This document shows, piece by piece, positions 34,060 to 45,533 of a stretch of DNA of 64,000 nt. Position numbers and translations under genes: made by a program. The stretch spans positions 9,307,798-9,371,797 of the forward strand of contig JAJEKV010000053.1 in NCBI GenBank assembly GCA_021234155.1, read 5' to 3'. The notes beneath the pieces were generated by a model. It had not been told where the DNA came from. It searched no databases and saw only the letters and a program-made list of their open reading frames with translations. Every line of letters begins with the position of its first letter. Within the stretch, counting starts at the first letter, position 1. The DNA comes from Isoetes taiwanensis (Eukaryota; Streptophyta; Lycopodiopsida; Isoetales; Isoetaceae).

Positions 34060-37000
34060 ATCATGTGTAGCGGCTCATCGAGTCTAATCAATCGAGCATA
34101 GCGTGTCCGAATCGATCATATCTTTGGGCAGCTCGAAAGTGTGACACTCATCCTCAATAGCTCCCGTCTCAAAAGACACCGACAAACCCTATCCTGACGT
34201 GGCTCCCCAATCCATCGACCTGTCTGAATCCGGAGATGGTGGGCACCTGTGCGAATGGAGGCGAATGTTTTGACTTGCTCCAGAGCCCTGGAATCCCAAA
34301 GCTTGCTGGAGAAACAAGCATCAAGGTAACATCTCAGGCTGTCACGATCTGCCTCTGTTTCTACCTGGATGCACATGTGCTCCTGGACATTCCATCTAGT
34401 TAGCCACTGCACTCTTTTATCCTTCCAACAATTCTTGAGTCGTTGTGGTCCCATTGCCACTGCATAAGCCAAGTGCGGTAGACGATCATCATCCATATTT
34501 ACCACCTTCTGGAAATAGACGATGTGTCTATCAAGGGCCGCTCGCTGAAGTGGCAGGAAACCTGTCTCCTGCAACAAAATTTGATATGGGACCGTGGATT
34601 TCACTCCGAGTGCCCGTGCTAAGAAGGCCTTCTGCACCTGTTCTAAGTCGCTCCAAGTAGCAAGGGACACCACTGGGCCCCAGACTTCAACTCCGTACAA
34701 AAGAACGGGCTCTACCAATACCCTGAACAGATGTGCCTGATGCCCCCAATCATATAGTTCTGCTCTGTGGTTATTGTTCTGCATTGCATAGAGTGCTTTC
34801 CAGCCTGCTGCTACACGCAATCTTATGGAAGTGTCCCAGCATAGTGTAGAAGGAAACTCCACTCCCAGATACTTGTAGGTGGATGTCACCTCCACTTGTT
34901 GCCCTCGATAAGTGAATGAAGGGGGCCTTGGATGGCGCGAGGATGAGATTAGAACCACCTTGGTCTTGGCCAGATTGACCTTCATGTCTGTGGCCTGGCA
35001 GAATGTATCCAGAGCATCTAAGTGAGACTGCATATCCTCTGGAGTGTGAGCTAAGAGGTCAACATCGTCTGCATAGATGAGTTGTCTGATGACCTGATGC
35101 AAAAGTTGGGTCCCCGCACCCCCATTGTCCATGAGCGGTGTTCCAACTGGTCAATGTACAGACCAAACAATGTTGGGGAAAGAGGACATCCCTGGCGGAC
35201 CCCAATACTGCTAGTGAATGGTTGTCCCGTCATCCGCATCTGGCCTGTACAACTCTCGTACAACCTGTATACTGCATTTTGCATATCCACAGGAACCTCT
35301 AGTTGCCGCAATCTTTCCCATAACTTTTCCCGAGGCACGGTGTGAAAAGCCTTCGCAAAGTCAACAAAGCAACAATACAGGTCCCGCCGACGGTTTCTGC
35401 TATCCTTAACCAAGTCCTCAATGTGAAGATATGATCAATGGTTGAATGCCGGGGTCTGAACTCTGCTTGTGTGAGAGCTCGCACACCTGTTGCTTCTGCC
35501 CACCTGGTCAACTGTTGCTCAATAATGCCAGCTAGCAGTTTGGCAAACACCGAACTGACCATGATTGTTCGGTAATTGGTTGGACTATGTGGATCTCCTG
35601 CCTTGTAAATGGGGACAACTCTGCTTGTGGTCCACTGCTGGGGGAATCCTTCCCGTGAGCTCGCTGAACATAGTGGTTAGGACTGGTACCATAGGCTCCC
35701 TTGCCCACTTGAGCAACTCTGCCTGCATACCATCCAGGTCCGTTGCTTTCCCATTGGCCAAACGCTGCAGACCCTGGGTAACATCATCCTCTGTGATTTC
35801 TAATGTCGGACCATTCTGTGGGGGTATGAGTGCTCGTGTCCCTTGAGGATCATAGAGTTGCTGCAGGTATTGTTCCCACTGCTCATTAGTGATGTTCCCC
35901 GTAGGCTGGGCTGGCTTTCGAAGAACCTTGCGCCAAAAGATTCTAGGATGGCTTTTCAACATGGAAAACATTTCCCTTTGATGACGTGCAATGTACTCTG
36001 AGATTTCTTTGCCTTCAAGAAAGCACGATGCGTTTGGTGGTGGCATGTGGGCATTGCGGGGATCTCGTGGATCTGGCGGAGCCGACATTTGTATTCCTTA
36101 CACTCGAAGATCAAACCACCGATTCACGGGGAATGTTGCAGTCCCTCGTGATACCTCTCGGCATGCTATCCCAAAACATCTTTACTGAATCGGTACCAAG
36201 GAGCTCAATCACCGACCCATTTGTTTGCTCTAGCGTGGGGGCACGCAAAATTCTGAAAGGTCATCTATGAGCATATCGGCATAATCCTTTGCCTGCTCAT
36301 AATCCAATCGCAAGCGAGGTATACAAGGAGCTGCCATAGAAGGGGTTCTAGCAACCGCCAAGCCAACCTGCAGGTAGAGTGGAAGGTGATCCGAGTCCCC
36401 GTCTCCTCATCTCTACTGTCTGTGCCTACCCGAAAGTGGTTGATCAAATGTACATCCTGCTCAGCGACTAATAGATAGTCCACCACACTAGATCCTCCAC
36501 CCTGATTCTCTTGTCTGCAGGTGCCAGGCCATTACAAATTACCAAGTCAAAGACACCACATAGTAGAAGCAACTGCCTGCCAAAGCGCGTGACCTGACTA
36601 TCATATGATGTTCGTGGCCAAGCCGCCTCCGCAGGGCGCAGCTGTAACACATCCTGAGCCAAAGGATCAAGTCTCATGAGCTGCTCTACTCCTGTCCGTG
36701 CATTGAAGTTCCCAAGGAGTACCACACTACCCAGCTATCTATGTTGTTGTATGTCATCATATAGATCGACATATGGAGCTAGCCTATCCACATCTGAGTG
36801 GGCATGGTAAAACTTGCTTTCTGCATGTGGAAAGTAGCAAGCAGCCAAGAAGAGAGGGTTGCCACTACAATTCTGCACCCGCACCCACAAGTACCGGTTG
36901 TGTCTGACAATCTTGTGCAGGAAGACCGACTGTGCCAAAGGCTCCCGGTAATAACAGGCAACCCCTCCATGTCCCCTCTTGCCTGTGCAGCTATTGAAGA

Positions 37001-37184
37001 CTGAGAAATGTTGATAGCCTAACAGGTAGCCTGTGTCCTGCGTGCTCCCATGTCTCCATGAGGAAGATGAGATCCATACCTGCAGCAACAGAGTTGAGAC
37101 TATCCCCCTTCTGCCATGGGAAACCTCGACAATTCCAGGAGACCACCTGAAGGCACATTCCCTATTTGTTAGCAGCAGAGGCAT
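34060..37184 (-). pseudogene. LINE group A ORF2: endonuclease/RT, multiply frameshifted
   Basis: Pieces in order: endonuclease N part with GHGGVACYYREPLAQ and FLAACYFPH (37184-36735); VLLGNFNART with a catalytic Asp, and LVICNG (36725-36468); then RT lead-in with LQRLANGKATDLDGMQAELL (36088-35585); SSVFAKLLAGIIEQQL and FRPRHSTIDHI (35562-35299); CCFVDFAKAF and IGVRQGCPLSPTLFGLYI (35413-35051). The long frame 35132-34116 has LIYADDVDLLAH with intact YADD, YKYLGVEFPS, YGVEVWGPV and RIQTGRW. A last shift near 34180 separates the terminal ECHTFELPKD zinc-type motif. At least six shifts mean no active product. Confidence 0.88.
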
Positions 37185-38936
37185 GCGCAGATTGAGTTGT
37201 GGGGAAAGAGTGGGAAGCGGTAGCGAATCGAGTCATGTGGACAGAGAGAAGCGAGAGGGGTTGGGGCGGAGTGAGAAGCGTGGGAGTTGGGGTGGCATAT
37301 GACCGAGGAGTAGTGGCGGTGGGCAGCAGGGCATGGGGCTGGAGCGACGGTGGAGGAGCATGATCGAGGGGAGGTGGGGCTGCAAATGAATGGGTCTGGA
37401 GGGTCTGCAGCAACATTCTGTGAGCGTAAAATGTGCATCTTGCCTCGAACTAGTCCCGCAGCTCTTCCTTGACAGCGGATGCCTCGAACCTTGATGAGCT
37501 CACGCCTGCGGGACTCTTGTTGTGCTAGGGTGAGGTCTCGGTCCACATACAAGGATGTTCCCTTCAATTGCTTGCCCTGGCGCAGTATGGCATCCCGTAC
37601 TTGCATATCTGCTACTGTGAATATGACAATACGGTTGTAGGCAGAACGTCGAGCACCATGACGGCTGGCTCGAGCAATGTGTACAGGCCCAGGCAATGTC
37701 ATATGATTGATGATCTGCATCTGGAGTCGGTGAATGAGATTCTCTCCCTCTTCTTCCGGCAGGCCACGGATCACCAAATTATGACCTCTCCGTCTGCGTT
37801 CACTAAGCTCACGTGGATCAACGTTTGCTGGGACAGCATGTACCGGTTGCTGTCTGTGAGTTGAAGGCACTGTCCGATGTCCATGAACAGGAGGGTCCTG
37901 TTGGCGTGAAGGGAATGGTGAAGTAGGGCGTGGGGTGCACGCCTAGACCCGACTTCGCATGGGTGCTTGAGCATGGGTGGCAGCTGAGGTGCCTGAGATT
38001 GCCTCCTCCTTCTGAAGCCGAGAGCTCAGCTCCTGCTGGAATTGTTTCTGCCGCTCCAACTCGGATACACAATTTTGCAAGGCCTCGTGTGCATTGGCAT
38101 GGAGTCCTTTCCCCTGTTGGATTGTAGCTTCGTGAGCTTCGTGTGCCTCTTGCTCTTGAACAAGGGAACGTTGTTCCAACTTCTGTATCCTAGAGGCAAT
38201 TACATCATCTGTCGATGTGAAGGTGATCTCCATCGTGCTGATCCTGTTCTGAAGGGCTTGCTGTAGCAACTGACTTTCGTTAGTTGCTATCTGAAATGCC
38301 CCCTGAGTGGCAATGACATCTGCAATGTCTGATCGAAGACGGGAGATATCAGTGACTATCTCCTGCTCAATTCTCTCCTTGTCCTTCATTATAACTTCAT
38401 CTCTGGTAGACATGGTGTCTATTTGTGCCCGGAGGCCAGCAAGAGTCTGGCTATCCTGCTCCCTTTCAAACTGCAACAAGCGAATACTGTCAAGCAATTG
38501 TTGCACTTGGGTCTCAATGCCTGCAAACTGTTGCTTTACTATAGCCAGTTGCTTCTTAAGCACTTGGGGGACGGAGGCTTGTTGCTCTTCTGCCAGGTGT
38601 GAGATCTGAGTGGTGTGATCCTCAACCATCGCCGCTGTGTTTGTCTCCACCTCTCATGGCATGAATGGTGTGCCATCCTTGTGGAATCGTCCGAGGTTCA
38701 AGAAGCCGGGTCTGCCGACCGTCTTTGGCCGGGTGAAGCCGAGCTTGCCGCTGAGCCTTTGCACGAGCCTCCTTCTTCATGGAAGAGGCTTCTCCCTTGG
38801 CCTGACTGCTAGGTCTAGGTCTCTTACACCGTGGGCCGCCTGTATGCTCCTCCCAAGTGGGCATGTCGGCAGGCGTTCTGAGTCCGGGTCCAGGTCCGGT
38901 TCTCGAAGTTGGGTTGGGGATGTCCCGAGTGTCCAT
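37169..38936 (-). pseudogene. LINE group A ORF1: coiled coil plus L1-type RNA-binding domain
   Basis: Three frames in sequence. The N-terminal one (38936-38622) starts MDTRDIPNP and is basic and Pro/Gly-rich. The middle one (38650-37943, 235 codons) is a long coiled coil with heptads such as LEQRSLVQEQEAHEAHEA and ISRLRSDIADVIATQGAF, the expected trimerisation segment. The C-terminal one (37870-37169) carries the RRM start RRGHNLVIRGLPEEEGENLI, then YNRIVIFTVADMQVRDAIL and LYVDRDLTLAQQESRRREL. The protein would bind element RNA as a trimer. The frame changes between pieces mark decay. Confidence 0.82.
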
Positions 38937-38950
38937 GGGTACCTAGACGG

Positions 38951-41900
38951 ATCTTGAATCAAATCGGACCAACAAATTAGGGCAAGTCAAGGGAATATGT
39001 GAAGCCCTAATCCAGAATCCAGAATCCAGAAGAGCAAACCGGCCGGAAAATTGCTGTTATCACAGAAATATCTTAGCGAAAGAAGGGAAAAAATCTCCCA
39101 AATTGTCAAGAGTAACATCTGTGATAGCTTCAGAAAAGAAAACTCCTTTGTTGCAGATGAGGTCCATTTTGTTTGAAATCGAAGCGACGAATCCTTCCGG
39201 TGAGGTCGAAGAAATGAGACAAAGCTTTGGCATAAAAAGCTGTGAAAAATGTGGACAAAAAGAAGGAAGCAAACCTGCTGGGTACGGGGTTCTGGGTTCG
39301 GATCCATGAGGCGGCTCTTTAAGGCGCCCAATAGCAGCGCCAAATAATTTAAGGACAAAGCATTTCCTATAGCATAGCATTTCCCTAGCCCATAGCATTA
39401 CCCTAGCTGCTCTATGCTGGCTTCCCGATTATGTATGCTCCATAGCATTTTCCTGGCTACTTGATGCTACTTATCTCTGTAAATGATCAAAAGGATTGCT
39501 TGACTCCACCTGTCTCCCACAAATCTACAACCCGCGAGAACTGTCATGCAAAAGAACGAAAAGAAAGCATCTACAAGACTCACTGCACTATTTCCATAGC
39601 TAGAAAGATCAAGAATAGGAAAAAAAGAATAAAGAAAGCGGAGAAGAGAAAGAAACAAGCAGATCCCATAGCAGCAGCGCGACAATACCTACAGCAGCGC
39701 GGCGCCTTCAATCCGTCATCGTTTCTGCTCTGCTCTGCAAGGCACACAACGAAGGCGGCAAATTGGAAAGCAAAAACAAAATGGGGATCACGATTTTGCA
39801 CATTAATCGCGGCCGTTAAGTTTAGATCATGTAAGACAGATCAAAGGAGGATCGCAATCTCGGCCATTCATATTCATTCCAGCCGTTGCATTATCATAGC
39901 TGACAAAAAAAATTATTAACTCAAGATTATTTGCTGGATTTTAAAAGAAACCCCATAATTTGTTTGCCGGAAAATAAAAAATCGAACCGGAACATAAGAT
40001 TGTGACTGGAAATTTAGGAGACTAACTCCTAGTTTTTCGATGTGTGCTCCGCACCATAGGTTTTATTTGTTTCTATCTTTTAAACCGTGCCTTAAACCGC
40101 AGTCCTTATAAGTTCTATCGAGTTGACCGTTCCCATAATCATCCGAATATTCGTTTTTGTAGAATATTTCAGTGATTATCGTTATAATCTCGTGAATATT
40201 TTTTTCAACAAAAGATATTGTCGCAAAATCTGTTCCGGCATAGCTCTGTTTCAAGCCTATTCCAGCATATCCTGTTTTATATCATTCCTGCTTTATTCCA
40301 TATCTCTATTCCTGCTTTGCAAGGCCATTTGCTCTTTGAGAAAAAATCCGCAAAATACTAGAACAAAAAATGCTCCAAGGCCATTTGCTCCAAGAACCAG
40401 AAATGCTTGGATCTTTGCGCAGATCTGGCGCCCTTGATTCTTCCTTTGTGATCTAGTAATGGCATTTCAGGAATGCCAAGCAATATATATGGCGGCCCAT
40501 TCTATAGTAGAACCCACAGAAAAAATAATCCAAACGGATAAAGATAGAGCCCACACGAATCCATGCCTCCTTCTTTCGAGGATGCAAATTTGAAAAGAAA
40601 TCTGCTCCATTCTGCAGTTGTTTGGTGCAGATGCAACATGATATCTACCATTTATTTTTCTTGCAGAGATCAATGAAGGGCTCCTTTCTATCTTGAGAAA
40701 CTGAAGGAGTTGAGAAGGGCGAGTGTTTTCTTTTCGTCGGCCATGGCCATGGCCAAACCCCCGCAAGGATTAAACTATAGCAACTATTTGCTCCGCAAAA
40801 GCTCAGCAAAAGGAAACATGGCATTTGAGCTCTGATTGTTTATTTTTATACATCTGGACCACTTTTCCTGCGAGAGCTTCATATCCTTCCAAAATCATAT
40901 CCTTAAGCTTGAACCCAAACAGGATGCTAAGGAACCGAAACCCACCTAGAAATCACGTTGTTGCATGAAATAAAAAAGAAGCATATATAGAAGAATTTCA
41001 AGGAACAACAAAGTGCTAACACATACAGAAGAACAAAAGATGTCAGAATGTGCTCGGACTGCAGTTTAAGGGAGATCAACCCTCCCCTCTCAGAAATTAC
41101 GGCAACAACCTCTCGGCACCCAGCCTCAAGGGTTATTTGTCCTAATTTTCTTGAGAAGAGGGTTAACCTCCTCAAAAATTCCCCTTACAGAAGGAAGACA
41201 GACCGAACAACCCCGACAAAACAAAACACTTCCATATCATGGACGTGGAAACTGCCCATTTACTGCAACTATCCTCGTGTTGTAACCTAATCTAGTAAGG
41301 TTGCGGTAATTTATCTACAACGTAGAGAGAATTAAACTATTAGCAAAGCATATAAGTATGCTATAGCAAGGTTATGCATTTTAAACGTTTGATCCTTAGA
41401 AAGGCTACTTCTCTATGGGTATTTATTTGCAACAACCACAAGGGAAAAATGAAAAGAGAATTGAAGATGCAAGGAACTTTGAAAAGAGAGTTGAAATGTG
41501 TGTGATGTTGCTGGTGGTTAAACAACTGCACCAAATTCAACTCAATGTTTCAGATGTTTACATTTAACGATGCTATCTCTAATCAGAATGGTAGACATTT
41601 ATAGGATTGATCATGCCATATTTTACACTTACCATCACCTGATTATAATGCCATGGTTCTATTGCGATAGCAATATAACCAACATTCTTTGGATGGGGAC
41701 GCCTATTCCTATTGGCTCTATTTATAGCCTCATTATGCTATGGTAGGTTATCGGCATTCTCTTGAGCTCCTACCTTGATTGCTCCATCTTCTCTTGCTTC
41801 TAGTGTCCCATCCCACCCTCCCCTATGTGTTGATCTGGGATTCATGTGGTAAACAGTCAGATGTTTGTTCAAGTTGGTACTTGTGAACTTTATCTCTTAG

Positions 41901-43690
41901 GTAGGATTGAAGCCTCTGACTAGCAGGATTTGATGTTCATGATCAGCCATCTATGTAAGGATTATAGGTTTTTATATATATATTCTCGGCGTGGTGTTGT
42001 AGCCTCTGAGGCAGCACCAGTTGGAATTGGTCGGCTGTTTATTTTGTATATTTTCTCAGCGTGGCATTTGATGGCCTCTGGGACACCTATGGGGAGTCTT
42101 GCCTCAATTTGTTGGCAACTTGTTATTTATTTTCTCGGCGTGGCATTGTAGCCTCCGAGGTAGCATCATATGGATGTTCTTTCTAGTTCAACCGATGTTT
42201 CTTTATGTTGCTTTTCTTGTCTCTATTCGAGTGGATGACTCATAGATATCGTTTCTACTTGGTTTTATCATGAACAAAGTCCCTAAATCACTTACTAACA
42301 TTTAACTGGGGAGCAATTTTGAGCTTGCAGGTTTTTTCAGCTGGTCTCAATTAGCACTTTTGCGATCGTTGTCATACCTTTCGAAAATTGCGACGAAACG
42401 AGAACTCTCTGCTTGCATACATATGTTCTTCACAAACATGAATATGGGGTCGTGACAGTATTGTGCGAAGGGCTCTTGAAGGCCTATCGATTGTCATATA
42501 AAGAAGGTTACCTTAGCCACGACCTTTGCCTTGGTTCGATATTTATAGCAGATGGATTATACTTTTACCTTTATTATCATTTGATATGCTCTCGATGATT
42601 GTCTAGTTTCGGAGCATTTTCTATATATCAATGGTTTTCAAATTCCTTAATCTAGTGGGGGGGGGGGAGCCAATTTGTACTCAGTGATTTTTCAAAGAGC
42701 TCAATGAGAATACCACTTCACTTCTGATATGTGTTGATCTAGGACCCATCTTAAGAATGCCATAGTCTAAGGAATTGTAGGTTATGTCAACGAAAGCCTA
42801 AAGAATAATAAAAAAAGCTATCCTTGACATTATATTCTTTAGTTTCCATCCTCTTACTCAATATTGCCATATGGATGGGCCATTATTTATAGCTAATACG
42901 CAACTATAAGACGAAGCACATATCATTAGCCACCATTGCCTTTCAATACCAGACTCAACATTTAGCATTATAAATATTGCAAATCAAAGCTCAAAAGAGT
43001 CAAAAGCTATAAGTAATAGCAATTAGCATCATTCAGAAAGTGGCTATTCCTTACTTAGAGTGCGCTGGCAAGTCATGTCTTAGAGAGTAGACATCAAACA
43101 AACTAATTTACTCTTAATGTCCCTATTGAACCTAAAACAAACACTAAGTTTGCCAAAAGGCAACCCAAATATGTTCCTTCATTATAAATCCACAATATTT
43201 GAACCTTCATCAACCAAACCATCAAGTTATAAACTTGCAAATATTGCAAAAAAAGCTCATAAATATTACAAGTTATTGCCCTAAAAAAAAAATCGTTATT
43301 TCTCGTTGGGGTAAGGTATTCGTGTAATATTTGGAAGTTTGAGGGGGCTTATGTATTTGCACTTGCCACAATAAGGAATTCTAAAACTTACAGCCTAAAT
43401 ACGGAATATTGGTAAGACCTATCGATCAATGTTGCTTTGATGTGCATGTCTCATAGTCCAATTAGTCTCTAGTGAGATGCTCCTTCTTCTTCTATTGGCA
43501 TAAGTGCGGTATATCTAGATGCAAATATATGCACCTATTGATGATTTAGTGTGAACAAAATATTGACATCTTCATAAGATAAACATATGAGTACGTCCAC
43601 CTACCATTTAGTATTCTTTTAATGCATTTGTTAAATTTAACCACTTACTTCAAAATTATTATATGTGTTGATTCCATATCATAGATATAT
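38951..43690. other. Gene-poor region
   Basis: No gene recognised. Degenerate repeats are visible: CATAGCATTTCCCTAGC-like words at 39358-39470, and TTCC(A/T)GC(A/T)T words with CAAGGCCATTTGCTC copies at 40200-40400. There is a run of 11 G at 42657-42667. Short frames on both strands (up to 152 codons at 39461-39919) are Lys-rich and look non-coding. Confidence 0.4.
41983..42180 (+). repeat. Degenerate tandem repeat, three copies of about 75 bp
   Basis: The word TTCTCGGCGTGG followed by (C/T)(A/G)TTGTAGCCTC(T/C)GAGG(C/T)AGCA begins at 41983, 42053 and 42132. The middle unit is the most diverged. Confidence 0.75.
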
Positions 43691-43694
43691 AATA

Positions 43695-43850
43695 ATTGAA
43701 TTGAATTTAATGGGTTTTTGTCGTTCAGAAGACCAATCCGCATATGGGACCCAATAAAAAAGAACGGCAGATGTATTACTGCCATGATTAAACACCCCCT
43801 CCCCCCAACGAAGGGTTCTCAAGGGAGAAACCTTGGTAGTAATAAGCGTG
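43695..43850 (-). mobile_element. LINE group A 3' UTR fragment
   Basis: The tail reads TAATTGAATTGAATTTAATG (minus-strand AATTC repeats). It is followed by CAGAAGACCAATCCGCATAT, GGGACCCAAT and CGAAGGGTTCTCAAGG, matching 33827-33950 and 31633-31780. All coding sequence is gone. Confidence 0.75.
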
Positions 43851-44639
43851 CTGATAAATTGTACAATGATACATTAGGATAAGAATGCTTAGATCAAATT
43901 TTTTTTTTATATAAAGTGGCATTTGAGAAGAAAATTGGATTAAACTTGAAAGAGAATAAAAGGTACTTAGCTTGTCATGGTAGAATACGTCCAGAAAAAC
44001 CAAATTGGCCTTGGAACCTGAATGTCCTGATACATCTATGCTTACATATGCCAATACTATAAGCAGAGATAAATGACAGAATGTCAAGTTAATGGCCACT
44101 TTGATTGAATGAGACCAATCTTACTGCTCATTCTACCAATATTATATATCCAATCATTCTCATAAATCATTATGCCAACCAAATACTATGGCATGTCCTC
44201 GTAAATCCTTCAGGTAGTGATCGAATCACCAATGGCTACCAAGCTAGTGCAGTTCTATCGTTGCTGAGATACCAGAAAAAATACCTTTTGGCATTTAACA
44301 TGGGTCCCAGGATCGTGCAGCTTTGTCGCCACTGGGAAACGTCCACATCATCATGCCACATCACCAAATCAATGATATCACCATCCTAGTCATCAAAGTT
44401 GTCGCATCACCCATATTTGACCTGAAGGTAAAAAAATTCTACGACAGTGTGGATCTGTAGCCGCTGCACATCACTGTTAGGTATTAGAAATTTGTACCTC
44501 TGCCATTGCTGGTCACCTATTTGTGCACCTAGTTTGTTCATGAGGACAACACTGCTGCGGCGTCAAAGTGTGCATTAAGATATATTCCAAAGCAGTAAAC
44601 TTTTTCTATCGCCATTTTTGATGTTTGAAACTTTACTCA

Positions 44640-44740
44640 TACCATTCATGTATGGTCATAGGACCTGCAGGATTAACATGATAATAAAATCTTTTCAATT
44701 CTATTCAATTCAATATAATATAATATAATATAATGTCGAT
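44640..44740 (+). mobile_element. LINE group A 3' end, plus strand
   Basis: GGTC-ATAG-GACC (44654-44665) forms the same hairpin as in other group A 3' ends. It is followed by ATGATAATAAAATC and an AATTC/AATATA tail. Upstream sequence to about 44100 may be heavily decayed LINE but is not recognisable. Confidence 0.5.
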
Positions 44741-45359
44741 TGAGTAATATTGGGCAAAATCAAACTAGCTTTCAGACCATGTCATAAGTCGTAGAGTTAT
44801 TTTATCAAACCATTACTAGTTTTGATGGACTACTATAGTACACATGAAACAATCTCATAAACCATAACAAGTTTTAACAAACTAACTTTCACATTTAAAA
44901 CCAACATTCATAACCACTATCAATCCCAACAAACCACTATGATATGTGGTTTTCTTCTATCAAATAAAATCATGCATAAAAAACCGCATATATCATGGTT
45001 TTTAGATGATCTGACATTGGTTAAGTATAATAATTTAGTTTTGGGCTCCTTGTGTTTGTATCTGGCTTTTGGCTTGGTGTTTCAATAAAGTTTGTCGTTC
45101 TTCAAAAAAAAGAGTGTTCGAATTTCATGACGTATGGTATGGATAGCAAAGGAAATAATTTCTGCTGCAACGGTTCAATGGTACAAAGGGTAAGAAATAT
45201 ATTTCATAGTATGGAAGAGCCATTATTAATTTCAAAGGGAGATATCAGTGCTAGAGTGAAATGAAATGAAATGAATTGAATTGAAGTGAGTTAAGTCGAG
45301 TCGAGTCAGTTTAACCATAAAGAAAAAAAAGAATAGAAGAAACCTAATATAGATGATTG
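44741..45359. other. Spacer with simple sequence
   Basis: Contains a pentamer-rich stretch at 45258-45306 (GAAATGAAATGAATTGAATT and further), possibly the tail of another minus-strand group A LINE, but no 3' UTR follows. No gene seen. Confidence 0.4.
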
Positions 45360-45533
45360 AAAAAGCATTGTATGCAGGGTGACATTGATTGCATGATTGA
45401 AGCCTAATAGAGGGTAGTGGAGGGTCTGTAGGCATCAGAATCTACATTCGTTATGTCTAAGAATAGATTTGTCTTCAATATAATCACATTTTCCTATGGC
45501 AACTATTGTATCTTGATAAATTTCCATTGTCAA
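45360..45533 (+). repeat. Left copy of a ~170-bp direct repeat flanking a LINE
   Basis: Reads GCATTGTATGCAGGGTGACA..., through CACATTTTCCTATGGCAACT, to CCATTGTCAA. It matches 48974-49140 with scattered differences and ends exactly where LINE sequence begins. It lies in the position of a target-site duplication. Confidence 0.85.

Larger units (their letters stand above)
33797..38950 (-). mobile_element. LINE group A, near full length, decayed
   Basis: From its 5' end near 38950 it runs through ORF1 (38936-37169), ORF2 (37184-about 34060), a 3' UTR (33950-33827) and an AATTCTATTC-type tail (33797-33822). ORF1 and ORF2 overlap by about 16 bases. The layout equals that of 24197-28470, but with higher GC and many frameshifts. 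The 5' boundary is not defined; leader-like sequence may extend past 39000. Confidence 0.85.

Noticed and set aside
39461-39919. 152-codon Lys/Arg-rich frame
   Set aside because: Composition follows A-rich DNA; no motif and an equally open opposite strand.
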